A DNA stretch of 64,000 nucleotides from Okeania sp. SIO1I7 (GTDB lineage: Bacteria > Cyanobacteriota > Cyanobacteriia > Cyanobacteriales > Microcoleaceae): positions 413,030 to 477,029 of the forward strand of contig JAAHGF010000003.1 in assembly GCA_010672585.1 (NCBI GenBank), written 5' to 3'. The notes beneath the pieces were generated by a model that did not search any database, was not told the DNA's origin, and worked only from the letters and a program-made list of their open reading frames with translations. Below are positions 32,836 through 42,331 of the stretch, piece by piece (position 1 is the stretch's first letter; every line of letters starts with the position of its first letter). Made by a program: the position numbers and the translations under genes.

Positions 32836-34896
32836 TTAAGAATGAGGTTCACCAAACAATACCAAGGAACAATTTAACTCTTTCAAAACCTCATTAGTTA
32901 CATCACTAACAGCCAAACCACCAGCAGTACGACGACGCATAGAACGCAAAATAACTAAATCAAAAGACCGAGCCATTCTAATAATTACCTGAGCAACATT
33001 ATCATTAGCAATAACTTTAATTTTTAATTTAACTTCAGATTCATCAACAGAAACAATCTCTGAAAGTTGAGACTTAAATTCCTCAATTTGTTCTGCAGAA
33101 CTAACACTAGAACAAATATGTAATAAAGTCACATAAGCTTGATTAGTATCAGCAAAAAGTTGCGCAAAACGAACAGTTCGTAATGCTTGAGGAGTAATAT
33201 TTTTTACTGGTACTAAAATTTTATGAATATCAATAGGGTCATCTAGTAATCTTGTCACTGCTACCGGACAATGAGAAGACCAAAAAACACTATCAATAAT
33301 ACTTCCAAATAAACGCGCCCGTAAACCACTTTGTTGACTCCAACCCATAATAATTAAACTGGCATTTTTTTCTCTAGCAGTGCAGCTTATTCCCTGAGAA
33401 ATATCATTATAAATTCGTAGTTCTGGTTGAGCTTCAACATGAAATTGTTGAGTAATTTCTTGAGTTCGTTTTAGTTGTCGTTCGCTATGGTGAATTGCCG
33501 TACTTAAAACTGGTTCATCCAAATGAAAATTAGCTTTAACAATAGATAAAGGCACAACTAATCCAGACTCATGTTTAGCTAACATTGCTCCCATTTCTAG
33601 CAAATAATTTTCAGTTACAGGATTATATATAGAAACTAAAACAGTAAACTTATGTTCATCACTTTCTCCCTCGAATTCTTGTTCATGTGTTTCCCACCAA
33701 ATTCCAGATTTATTACCACCATTAAATAGACTCAAAGGTTGGGATAATAAAGGAGCAAATCTGGATGTAGTTAAAGGTCCGAGTATAGAAGTTACTAACA
33801 TTAAAACAATTACGCCATTGAAAAATGGTTCTGTTAATATTCCTTCCTGAAAACCAACTAAAGCTTCGACCAAAGTAGCAGCAACATGAGGCAAAGTTAG
33901 AGACCACATTGTCAAAGTTTCTGGGAAATTATAGTTGTATAATTGTTTCGCTAATAAAGCTGCGATAAATTTACTAATAATTACTCCAGCAATAATAGCT
34001 AAAGTCATTACAAATTCATTAGTTATAGTTGAAACAAAAGCCGGAACATCCAAGATTAATCCCATATCTACAAAGAAAAAAGGAATAAACAATGTACTAC
34101 CAATAAATTCCACTTTTTCCTTAACCGGACCATTTCCCACAACTTCATTCACAGCAATACCAGCCAGGAAAGCTCCAACAATAATATCAACATGAATTAT
34201 TTGTGCTTCTACACTAGCAATAAATACAACTAACATTATGAATAAAAATTGATTTCCCTCTTCATCCCCAGTCCGACGGAAATATTGTTCCCCTAACCAT
34301 TTAAAACCAAACAAAACAACTACTGCATAAATAGCTAATTCTCCTAACTGAATAACCAGACTAACAACAGAAAATTCTCCAGCATTAACCGACACACAAA
34401 TTGCCAGAACTAATAAAGCAGCAATATCAGTAAATATCGTCGCCCCAATAGTCACAGTAACCGCTTCATTAGCAACTACACCCAATCTATTAACAATTGG
34501 ATAACCTAAAAGAGTATGAGGTGCAAATAGAGAACCAATTAAAATCGAAGCATTCCAGCCAAAACCAAAAAATCTACCAACCAAAATACCTGCAATAATA
34601 GGGATAAAAAAAGTAATAAAGCCAAAACCAATAGAGCGATTTCTAGTTTTATTAAATTGCTCTAAATCAATTTCTAAAGCTATGACAAACATCAGATATA
34701 TTTTGCCAATATCTGATAGTAACTTCATAGTTTCTGTTTCACTATTGAGAAGCTGTAAACCATGAGGACCTAGTACAACTCCTCCTACTAATAATCCCAC
34801 TAAACCAGGTAGTCGAAGACGTTCAAAAATTGGTGGAATGGTTAAAATAACCAGTAGAAGAATAGTGAAGGCAACAATTGGAGTATTGGGCAGCAA
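32836..34896 (-). CDS. CPA2-family cation/proton antiporter with universal stress domains, copy 1
   Basis: This 686-residue protein has a Na+/H+-exchanger membrane domain (residues 1-400, about 12 TMs) starting IVAFTILLLVILTIPPIFERL and containing the family's GATIFTDIAALLVLAICVSV ion-path segment. The soluble C-terminal part (about 415-686) has two universal-stress-protein folds, one ending SSHCPVAVTRLL and the other starting HKILVPVKNITPQALRTV, with SLIIMGW in between. USP domains probably bind nucleotide and gate transport. The start is TTG (34896) preceded by AGAGG; the paralogue at 35494..37572 uses the same TTG context. It forms a head-to-tail pair with it. Confidence 0.92.
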   Translation of the reverse strand: MLPNTPIVAFTILLLVILTIPPIFERLRLPGLVGLLVGGVVLGPHGLQLLNSETETMKLLSDIGKIYLMFVIALEIDLEQFNKTRNRSIGFGFITFFIPIIAGILVGRFFGFGWNASILIGSLFAPHTLLGYPIVNRLGVVANEAVTVTIGATIFTDIAALLVLAICVSVNAGEFSVVSLVIQLGELAIYAVVVLFGFKWLGEQYFRRTGDEEGNQFLFIMLVVFIASVEAQIIHVDIIVGAFLAGIAVNEVVGNGPVKEKVEFIGSTLFIPFFFVDMGLILDVPAFVSTITNEFVMTLAIIAGVIISKFIAALLAKQLYNYNFPETLTMWSLTLPHVAATLVEALVGFQEGILTEPFFNGVIVLMLVTSILGPLTTSRFAPLLSQPLSLFNGGNKSGIWWETHEQEFEGESDEHKFTVLVSIYNPVTENYLLEMGAMLAKHESGLVVPLSIVKANFHLDEPVLSTAIHHSERQLKRTQEITQQFHVEAQPELRIYNDISQGISCTAREKNASLIIMGWSQQSGLRARLFGSIIDSVFWSSHCPVAVTRLLDDPIDIHKILVPVKNITPQALRTVRFAQLFADTNQAYVTLLHICSSVSSAEQIEEFKSQLSEIVSVDESEVKLKIKVIANDNVAQVIIRMARSFDLVILRSMRRRTAGGLAVSDVTNEVLKELNCSLVLFGEPHS

Positions 34897-34972
34897 CTTA
34901 ATTACCTCTGATTAAAATTTTTCTTATATTAGCAAACTCTCTAAATTTTGCACAAAAATTTAAGTTAGTCCG

Positions 34973-35468
34973 TTGTTTGCGCAGCAGTCCGCAGGAAATT
35001 CTTACTTATTTCTGCTATTCCCTATTCCCTAAAATCATGATTTTTGCTGGTCGGAAACAGAGATATTCTGAGATTATTCCTGTTATTTCCTATTTCCTAA
35101 AATCATAATTTTTGCTGTTAGGAAACAGAAATAGAAGGATAAGAATTGATTGGATTTTGAATTTCTAGCAGATATCTAATGAATAATTACTTCTCAGAGT
35201 TAATAGCTGATAGCTAACCGCTGTTTGCGCAGCAGTTCGCAGGAAATTCTTACTTATTTCTGCTATTCCCTATTCCCTAAAATCATGATTTTTGCTGGTC
35301 GGAAACAGAGATATTCTGAGATTATTCCTGTTATTTCCTATTTCCTAAAATCATAATTTTTGCTGCTAGGAAACAGAAATAGAAGGATAAGAATTGATTG
35401 GATTTTGAATTTCTAGCAGATATCTAATGAATAATTACTTCTCAGAGCTAATAGCTGATAGCTGACTG
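34973..35468. repeat. Tandem 248-bp duplication between the two antiporter genes
   Basis: Bases 34973-35220 and 35221-35468 match with only a few differences (offset 248), beginning TTTGCGCAGCAG and containing ATCATGATTTTTGCTGG and GAATTGATTGGATTTTGAAT. It is non-coding. It has filled the gap between the antiporter genes and may include promoter material for the downstream gene. Confidence 0.88.
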
Positions 35469-35493
35469 CTGAATGCTTACTTATTCCCTAAAA

Positions 35494-37572
35494 CTAAGAA
35501 TAAGGCTCTCCAAATATAACAACTGAACAAGTAATTTCTGACAAAACTTTAGTAGTAACATCACTAACAGATAATCCTGCCGCAGTACGTCGTCGCATAG
35601 AACGTAATACTACTAATTGATATGATTTTGCTGCCTTACTAATCACAGGAGCAACATCATCATAACGAATAATTTTAATTCTCGATTTTACCTCGGTTTT
35701 TCCTTGAGAAACAAGCAGAGAAAGTTGGGAATGAAACTTCGCAATTTGTTCCTTAGAAGTCTGGCGATCGCATACATGAAGTAGAGTTACAGAAGCTTGA
35801 TTAGCATCAGCAAAAAGTTGAGCAAAACGTACAGTTCTTAATGCTTGGGGAGTAATATTTTTAACAGGTACTAAAATCCGATGAATATTAATTGGCTTTT
35901 CCAACAAACGTACCACAGCTACCGGACAATGAGCAGACCAAAATACCCGGTCTATTATATTCCCAAATAAACGAGCTTTAATACCAGTAGTATTGCGCCA
36001 ACCCATCACAATTAGACTAGAATTTTTTTCCCGTGCTGTACGACTAACACCTTTAGCAAAATCATCATAAATTCGGATTTCTGGAGTAGCATCAACTTCA
36101 AAACTTCGGCTAATTTCTAAAACAGAATCTAACCTTTCACTACTCTGTTGTAAAGCCAAATTTAACTGAGGAGAATCCATATTAACATAACCTTTAACTA
36201 TGGATAAAGGAATCATTAAACCACCCTCATGCTTTGCCAACATTACCGCCATTTCAATTAAATACTTTGTTTGTCCTGGAGAAAAATATACTGGCACTAA
36301 TACAACAAACTTATGATTAACAATTCCATCAACCCTCTCAGTAAAACTATCTGGAACTTGCTGATGAGTTTCCCACCAAATCAAAGAATTATCCGACGTA
36401 AAATCCACCTCTGGTAAAGAAATTTTACTCGCAAACCTAGCAGTAAGAATCGGACCCAAAATAGAAGTAACCAACATCAAAAAAATTACACTATTAAATA
36501 TTACCTCTGGCAAAATTCCTACTTGCAAACCCACCAATGCAGCAGCCAAAGTAGCAGCCACCTGTGGCATTGATAGAGACCACATACTCATCGTTTCATA
36601 CCAATTATATTTATAAATCTTTTTTGCCAAAAATGCCGCCAAAAATTTACTCCCAAGCAAACCCAAAATAATAGATAAAGTTAATTCAAAACTTGTCAAA
36701 AAAGTATTAACAAAAGCCGACATATCCAGCAATAATCCCATATCAACAAAAAAACAAGGAATAAATAAAACACTCCCAACAAACTCTATCTTTTCCTTAA
36801 CCGGACTTTTACCCACCACATCATTAATTGCCAAACCTGCCAGAAAAGCACCAACAATTTGATCGACATTAATCAATGTTGCACCCAAAGCAGCAATAAA
36901 AACAACCAACAAAACAAACAAAAATTGATTACTTTCTTGATTAGTAGTTCGCCGGAAAAATTGTTTACCCACCCATTGAAAACCCCAGAGAATTGCTCCT
37001 GAATAAATTGCCAAACTTCCCAATTGAATTGCTAAACTAATCACCGAAAAATTACCAGCATTAATCGACACACAAATTGCCAGAACTAATAAAGCAGCAA
37101 TATCAGTAAAAATAGTCGCCCCAATAGTAACAGTAATCGCTTGATTTCCCACAACACCCAACTGCTGTACAATGGGATAACCTAAGAGAGTATGAGAAGC
37201 AAGTAAAGAACCTGTTAAAATTGCACCATTCCAACCCAAACCAAATATTTTGGCAATTAATGTACCAGTAATAAGTGGGAATAAAAATGTAGCAATGCCA
37301 AAACCAAGAGAGCGGTCTTGATGTTTTTTAAATTCTATTAAATCAATTTCTAATCCCGCGACAAACATCAGATAAACCTTACCAATATCTGATAATAATT
37401 TCATCGTTTCTGTTTCGGGGTCGAGTAAATTTAATCCATCTCCACCTAAAATAATTCCTGCCACTAATAAACCAACTAATCCAGGTAGTTTTAGACGTTC
37501 AAATAGAGGTGGCAGAGTGAGAATTACTAATAAAAGAATCGTAAATGTAACAATCGGATTTTGTGAAAGCAA
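35494..37572 (-). CDS. CPA2-family cation/proton antiporter with universal stress domains, copy 2
   Basis: This 692-residue protein is a close paralogue of the 32836..34896 product: the membrane half starts IVTFTILLLVILTLPPLFERLK and carries the same GATIFTDIAALLVLAICVSI segment; the C-terminal half has two USP domains (VGMVW-type loop SLIVMGWRNTTGIKARL and HRILVPVKNITPQALRTVRF). Conservation in both halves shows a whole-gene duplication with later divergence. The start is TTG at 37572 with AGGGG upstream. Function as Na+ or K+/H+ exchange is inferred from the family; the transported ion is not decidable here. Confidence 0.92.
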   Translation of the reverse strand: MLSQNPIVTFTILLLVILTLPPLFERLKLPGLVGLLVAGIILGGDGLNLLDPETETMKLLSDIGKVYLMFVAGLEIDLIEFKKHQDRSLGFGIATFLFPLITGTLIAKIFGLGWNGAILTGSLLASHTLLGYPIVQQLGVVGNQAITVTIGATIFTDIAALLVLAICVSINAGNFSVISLAIQLGSLAIYSGAILWGFQWVGKQFFRRTTNQESNQFLFVLLVVFIAALGATLINVDQIVGAFLAGLAINDVVGKSPVKEKIEFVGSVLFIPCFFVDMGLLLDMSAFVNTFLTSFELTLSIILGLLGSKFLAAFLAKKIYKYNWYETMSMWSLSMPQVAATLAAALVGLQVGILPEVIFNSVIFLMLVTSILGPILTARFASKISLPEVDFTSDNSLIWWETHQQVPDSFTERVDGIVNHKFVVLVPVYFSPGQTKYLIEMAVMLAKHEGGLMIPLSIVKGYVNMDSPQLNLALQQSSERLDSVLEISRSFEVDATPEIRIYDDFAKGVSRTAREKNSSLIVMGWRNTTGIKARLFGNIIDRVFWSAHCPVAVVRLLEKPINIHRILVPVKNITPQALRTVRFAQLFADANQASVTLLHVCDRQTSKEQIAKFHSQLSLLVSQGKTEVKSRIKIIRYDDVAPVISKAAKSYQLVVLRSMRRRTAAGLSVSDVTTKVLSEITCSVVIFGEPYS

Positions 37573-38402
37573 CTTTATTATCCCCTAATAAAAAAATATT
37601 CTATTATCTCTACTTTATAGTAAAGAGTAACAATTGAAGAAGGAAGAATAAAAAAGGAAGAAGGAAGAAGGAAGAAAGTAAGCATTCAGCTATCAACTAT
37701 TGCTTTTAGTTCTAGATAAAAGCTTTACTAATTGTTGAAATATCCTCTGTTTGTAGTAGGGCTTTAGCCCATTAAATATTGATTTTATTACTCAAGTCCT
37801 ACTACTAGCTGGATACTGATAACTGATGACTTAAAAAGGGGGTTGACAAAAAAACTTGACATGATATTATAAATATAATGGAAAAGGTGTGCTCATATAT
37901 ACTAAAATAAATTCGGCCAAAAAAACCATATTTCTCTGCTAGGCAGTATGTGAGGAAGTCTGATAACTGATAATGTCATTGCGACCGGAACGGAGTGGAG
38001 GGAAGCAATCTAAATTATTTACAGAGATTCAAAAACTGATAACAGAAAAAATGCTAAGGACAGGAGCAAGATGCTCCCACTGCCATGCCTCTTCAACAAT
38101 TAATAATTAATAATTACCTCTTCTTTTCAAGGAGAGGATTGACTAATCATGAAAATTTGTTCTCTCTTGGTCGATTGGATATGGCTCCGAGACCTCGTCA
38201 TCCCACCCTACGGGAAGCTACGCTAACGACAAAAACTGATAACAGAAAAAGAGGGTTGACAAAAAAACTTGACATGATATTATAAATATAATGGAAAAGG
38301 TGCGCTCATATATACTCAAATAAATTCGGCCAAATAAAGTCATATTTCTCTGCTAGGCAGTATGTGAGGAAGTCTGATAACTGATAACTGATAACTGAAA
38401 TT
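37573..38402. other. Upstream region of the kinase gene with a duplicated promoter segment
   Basis: Two copies of a roughly 135-bp segment lie at 37836-37970 and 38249-38384, each with TTGACA, 16 bases, TATTAT. Between them is a copy of the CTTGGTCGATTGG...CCACCCTACGGGAAGCTACG element (38165-38228). A TTCCTTC-type heptamer stretch (37637-37677, as GGAAGAA) and an AACTGAT heptamer run (38374-38398) also occur. No gene is seen. Confidence 0.6.
38256..38283 (+). promoter_or_regulatory. Candidate promoter of the kinase-FGE gene
   Basis: TTGACA (38256-38261) and TATTAT (38278-38283) with a 16-base spacer give a good sigma-70-type promoter 120 bases upstream of the ATG. An identical one is in the upstream duplicate (TTGACA 37843-37848, TATTAT 37865-37870). 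Confidence 0.55.
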
Positions 38403-40208
38403 ATGCAGTCTGGAAAAATCCTGAGACAACGCTACAAAATTATTCAGTCCCTCGGAAGTGGAGGTTTTGGAGATACCTACTTAGCTGAAGATTTAGACTT
38501 ACCAGGAGAACCGAAATGTGTAGTCAAACACCTCAAACCCAAAAGCTCAGACCCAGAAGTTTTAGCTATTGCCCAAAGATTATTTGAGAGAGAAGCAGAA
38601 ACCTTATACAAATTAGGCAAAGACTCAGACCAAATACCAAAATTATTTGCCCATTTCCAAGAAGGAACAGAATTTTATCTAGTACAAGAATATATAGAAG
38701 GGCAAGATATTAGCAAAGAACTAACACCGGGAAAAAAATTAAGCGAATCTTATACTATTAATCTACTCAAAGGAATATTAGAAGCATTAGAAATAGCTCA
38801 TCAAAACAACATAATTCACCGAGACATCAAACCAAAAAATTTGATGCGTCGTAAGTCGGATAAAAAAGTAGTATTGATAGACTTTGGAGCAGTCAAAGAA
38901 ATAACTGTATTAACTACCAACCAACCCGGAACAACAACTTTAACTGTACCAGTCGGAACACCAGGTTATATGCCAAACGAACAACGTAACGGCAACCCAA
39001 CACTTAGTAGCGATATATATGCAGTGGGAATCTTAGGAATAAAGGCGCTGACAGGACAAGACCCAAGGAGTTTCTCTAGAAATAAAAATACAGGAAATAT
39101 TATCTGGAGGAATGAGGCACAAGTGAGCGATCGCCTGGCAAATATATTAGATAAAATGGCCCTGGATAATTTTCGAGACCGTTATCAAAATGCTATGGAA
39201 GTATTAGAATCTTTAGAAGAAACTACACCAGTACCACCACCCATACCACCCATACCATCAGGAAATAGACCAAGATATAGAAGAGAAATATTGATAGCTA
39301 TGAGTGGGTTTGCAGCAGCAATATTAACTAGAGACTTGTGGAATAGATTTATCGAAAAAGAAACAGACCCATCTGTCCAACTAACAAAGACTTCAATTCA
39401 GAAGTTTGAGACAGTCACAGTTAATGCAAAAGGAGAAACAATAAGTCGCTCTCAACATCAAGCAGAAGTAATCATAGAAAACCTCGGTAATGGAGTCACC
39501 CTGGAAATGGTAAAAATTCCCGCAGGTAGATTTCTCATGGGGTCTCCAGATAAGGAAGCAGGGAGATATGATAATGAAGGTCCGCAACATTATGTAGATG
39601 TACCAGAATTTTTCATGGGAAAATATCCAATCACTCAAGTACAATGGCAAGCAGTTATGGGAAATAATCCTTCTAAATTTGAAGGTGAAAACCACCCTGT
39701 AGAAACAGTAAATTGGTACAAAGCTACAGAGTTTTGTCAGAAGGTTTCACAAATAACAGGTAAAAACTATCGCTTACCCAGTGAGAGTCAGTGGGAATAT
39801 GCTTGTCGAGCAGGAACAACAACACCTTTTTATTTTGGCGAAACTATAACGACTGAGTTGGCGAACTATAATGGTAGCGAAATTTATGCTTCTGCACCGA
39901 AAGGAATAAATCGTGGAAAAACAACAAATGTAGACAAATTTCCTCCTAATGCTTTTGGTTTGTACGATATGCACGGGAATGTTTGGGAATGGTGCGCTGA
40001 TGAATGGCACGATAATTATACTGGTGCGCCTACTGATGGCAGTGCTTGGTTAGATGGAAATAAGAATCGTTCTCCACTACGGGGAGGTTCGTGGAGCAAC
40101 TATCCTTTTCTCTGTCGTTCAGCTATCCGCCTCTACTACAATAGGCGTGTGGACCATGGCTATGATTTTGGTTTTCGTATTGTGTGTGATGATGGGAGAA
40201 CTCTTTAA
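38403..40208 (+). CDS. Ser/Thr protein kinase fused to a formylglycine-generating-enzyme-like domain
   Basis: This 601-residue protein has a Hanks-type kinase at 1-275 (Gly loop LGSGGFGDTY at 17-26, Lys42, HRDIKPKN at 139-146, DFG at 160-162), a membrane segment at about 296-312, and an FGE-sulfatase/C-type-lectin-like domain from about 368 (VKIPAGRFLMGSPDKEAG, RLPSESQWEYACRAG, GLYDMHGNVWEWCADEW) to the end. The extreme C-terminus (LRGGSWSNYPFLCRSAIR and on) has the layout of the variable region of proteins diversified by diversity-generating retroelements, with codons differing at positions where the template would have AAC/AAT. This fits a membrane receptor-like kinase whose outer domain binds variable ligands. 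Confidence 0.92.
   Translation: MQSGKILRQRYKIIQSLGSGGFGDTYLAEDLDLPGEPKCVVKHLKPKSSDPEVLAIAQRLFEREAETLYKLGKDSDQIPKLFAHFQEGTEFYLVQEYIEGQDISKELTPGKKLSESYTINLLKGILEALEIAHQNNIIHRDIKPKNLMRRKSDKKVVLIDFGAVKEITVLTTNQPGTTTLTVPVGTPGYMPNEQRNGNPTLSSDIYAVGILGIKALTGQDPRSFSRNKNTGNIIWRNEAQVSDRLANILDKMALDNFRDRYQNAMEVLESLEETTPVPPPIPPIPSGNRPRYRREILIAMSGFAAAILTRDLWNRFIEKETDPSVQLTKTSIQKFETVTVNAKGETISRSQHQAEVIIENLGNGVTLEMVKIPAGRFLMGSPDKEAGRYDNEGPQHYVDVPEFFMGKYPITQVQWQAVMGNNPSKFEGENHPVETVNWYKATEFCQKVSQITGKNYRLPSESQWEYACRAGTTTPFYFGETITTELANYNGSEIYASAPKGINRGKTTNVDKFPPNAFGLYDMHGNVWEWCADEWHDNYTGAPTDGSAWLDGNKNRSPLRGGSWSNYPFLCRSAIRLYYNRRVDHGYDFGFRIVCDDGRTL
40095..40170 (+). other. Candidate DGR variable region
   Basis: In this stretch the codons after GGSW read agc aac tat, then P F L C R S A, atc, R, ctc tac tac aat, and later gac cat ggc tat gat ttt before GFR. 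In known DGR variable regions of this fold these positions derive from AAC/AAT codons of a template repeat and mutate at A only. The template, reverse transcriptase and Avd are not seen within the window. Confidence 0.55.
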
Positions 40209-40410
40209 GCCTTTTCTCTTTTCCCCTTTCCCCTTTTCCCTCTTTCCTACATCCATCCGTACATCCGTGGCCAAATCTGTGTCTGCTTTCTTTTCTCTAT
40301 TCCCTCCCGCGAATTAATCTGTATATCCGTGCCATAATCAGTGTGAGCGGAGATGTCATGGCAAGACAAGGATTTTGCCACTGATGCACGGATGATTAAT
40401 CTGATTCTGC

Positions 40411-41290
40411 ATTCTGTGAAGCACCAAAAAAATCGGCAGGATATTCCCCTTGCATCGGCAAAAAAATCATGGTAGTATGTAATTATTGGGTGCTCTTCGT
40501 ACCTACGCATGACTTTTTATTCAACGCAAAAACAGCATTTTACAAGTAAGCATATATAGAGACTCAAAAGCGTACGCCAACAATAATATCATGTCCGGCT
40601 GAATACTTACACTTTGGAGGAGGTAAGGCAGGAGGCAGGAGGCAGGAGGCAGAAGGGTTTCCCGCAATTTCAACCTAATTCTATACACAAACGATGCTAC
40701 CGGACATGATATAACATCAGAAGAAAAAATCATTCTGTGAAGCACCAAAAGAAAATATTCCTTTTATAGAGACTTTGATAAATAAACCCACAGCGCGATC
40801 GCTACCACCGCAAACCAATCACTCATTCTGTGAAGCACCAAAAAAACGGCAGGATATTCCCCTTGCATCCCCAAAAAAATCATGGTAGTATGTAATTATT
40901 GGGTGCTCTTCGTACCTACGCATGACTTTTTATTCAACGCAAAAACAGCATTTTAGAACTAAGCATATATATAGAGACTCAAAAGCGTACGCCAAAAATA
41001 ACATCAGAAGAAAAAAATCATTCTGCGGAGCACCAAAGAAAATATTCCTTTTATAGAGACTTTAATAAATAAACTCACAGCGCGATCGCTACCATCACAA
41101 ACCAATCACTCATTCTGTGAAGCACCAAAAAAATAGGCAGGATATTCCCCTTGCGTCGGAAAAAAAATCATAGTAGTATGTAATTATTGGGTGCTACTCG
41201 TACCTACGCATGACTTTTTATTCAACGGCAAAACAGCATTTTATCAACTAAGCATATATATAGAGACTCAAAAGCTTACGCCAACAATTA
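40411..41290. repeat. Array of long interspersed repeats (units A and B)
   Basis: Unit A (about 175 bp, ATTCTGTGAAGCACC... to ...AAAGCGTACGCC) occurs at 40411, 40825 and 41112. Unit B (about 95 bp, CATTCTGTGAAGCACCAAAAGAAAAT...) occurs at 40730 and 41018. A2 to A3 has a period of 287 bases. Shorter A copies lie at 42499-42620 and 42913-43035. All are in the same orientation. A conserved core is GTACCTACGCATGACTT. Confidence 0.85.
40586..40711. mobile_element. MITE inserted in the repeat array (ATATCATGTCCGG ends)
   Basis: ATATCATGTCCGG (40586-40598) is inverted as CCGGACATGATAT (40699-40711). The sibling junction (about 40995, CGCCAAAAATAACATCAG) has no insert, so this is an insertion after the array formed. 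The interior has a CAGGAGG heptamer run. Confidence 0.7.
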
Positions 41291-41437
41291 AAGGAGAAAA
41301 AAAGCGGTCGAGGAATGGCGAGGTCTTTTCGCCATATCCAATCGACCAAGAGAAGAAAAAATTTTCCCTACCGCATCAATCCTCTTCTTTTCAAGGAGAT
41401 GTATTTGTTAATTATTAATTATTAATTATTAATTATT

Positions 41438-42331
41438 TCAAGCTTCCTCAGCCGCTTGCAAAATCAAACGACGAGCTACAGTTTGAGTACCAGTATGTTC
41501 AAAATAATTAGTAGTCAAATCGAGAAAAGCCGCCAAATAATCCAACTTATCATCAGCAATTTCAACAAAACCTTGTAAATGATCAATAATCATTTGCGGA
41601 TCTAATCCTTGCGATGAAACTAAATTACTCATCCAACCCCTAACCGCATCAAAACTATTACCAATAAAATCAAGCTTACCCTCAGCACCATCACCAGGAA
41701 TCAAATTATTTACCTTCTGAAACAAAGGATTTTGTTGCAGACCAGCAGAACTCATTCCCCCAATAATATCTCCCACGCGATCGACAAAATCAGGTCCCAA
41801 AGGAATTAACCCATCAAAACACACCAAAGCAACCATTCGCATCAAAGATGGGCCACTATATTCTTCTGCCAAAGCTGCCGAAAAATCTCCTAAACTTTCT
41901 CTGGTAGGCATTCCATTTAATTTGCAGAAAGCAACTAACTCACCCACCACCTTAATCGCTAAATCAACTGCCTGAGTTTTATCTGCTGATGGGGTTAATT
42001 TATTCAGGAAACTGAGGAAAGAGATTTTTTCACCAATTTTGTTAGCCATTGCTGCCGCACCCATAGCAGCATCAGCTTTATCCAGGGTTTGGTAAGCCCA
42101 GATAGCGCCCTGATAACCTTGAGATTCGTCATTATATATCCATAAAGCACGCTCACTGATTTTTTGAATTATTGCTAAGTCTTCTTCGCCAGTTACTTCA
42201 CGAACGGTATTTTTAAAACCTACTAAGTTGTTCCATTCTCCAGGTACGATGAAATCTAGAGCGCGTAATGCTGAAACTGTAATCCCACCATTGGGTAAGT
42301 TATCTACTAATGTGATAATTGAATTGTTCAT
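41438..42331 (-). CDS. Cyanobacterial protein of unknown function
   Basis: This 297-residue protein is soluble, largely helical, Ala/Leu rich (DKADAAMGAAAMANKIG, AVDLAIKVVGELVAF), without signal peptide or membrane segment. I do not recognise the family. The ATG at 42331 is supported by the strong conservation of its first codons in a duplicated fragment at 42677-42745. The gene is embedded in the repeat array region, with A-type units on both sides, so its surroundings have been rearranged. Confidence 0.65.
   Translation of the reverse strand: MNNSIITLVDNLPNGGITVSALRALDFIVPGEWNNLVGFKNTVREVTGEEDLAIIQKISERALWIYNDESQGYQGAIWAYQTLDKADAAMGAAAMANKIGEKISFLSFLNKLTPSADKTQAVDLAIKVVGELVAFCKLNGMPTRESLGDFSAALAEEYSGPSLMRMVALVCFDGLIPLGPDFVDRVGDIIGGMSSAGLQQNPLFQKVNNLIPGDGAEGKLDFIGNSFDAVRGWMSNLVSSQGLDPQMIIDHLQGFVEIADDKLDYLAAFLDLTTNYFEHTGTQTVARRLILQAAEEA

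Noticed and set aside
32680..32877. 65-codon plus-strand frame with LPSSFFL repeats
   Set aside because: It is a translation of the TTCCTTC heptamer array.
40411..41290. Regularly spaced repeats suggesting CRISPR
   Set aside because: Units are 95 to 175 bp long, the intervening sequence is itself repeated, and no short repeats with unique spacers or cas genes are present.
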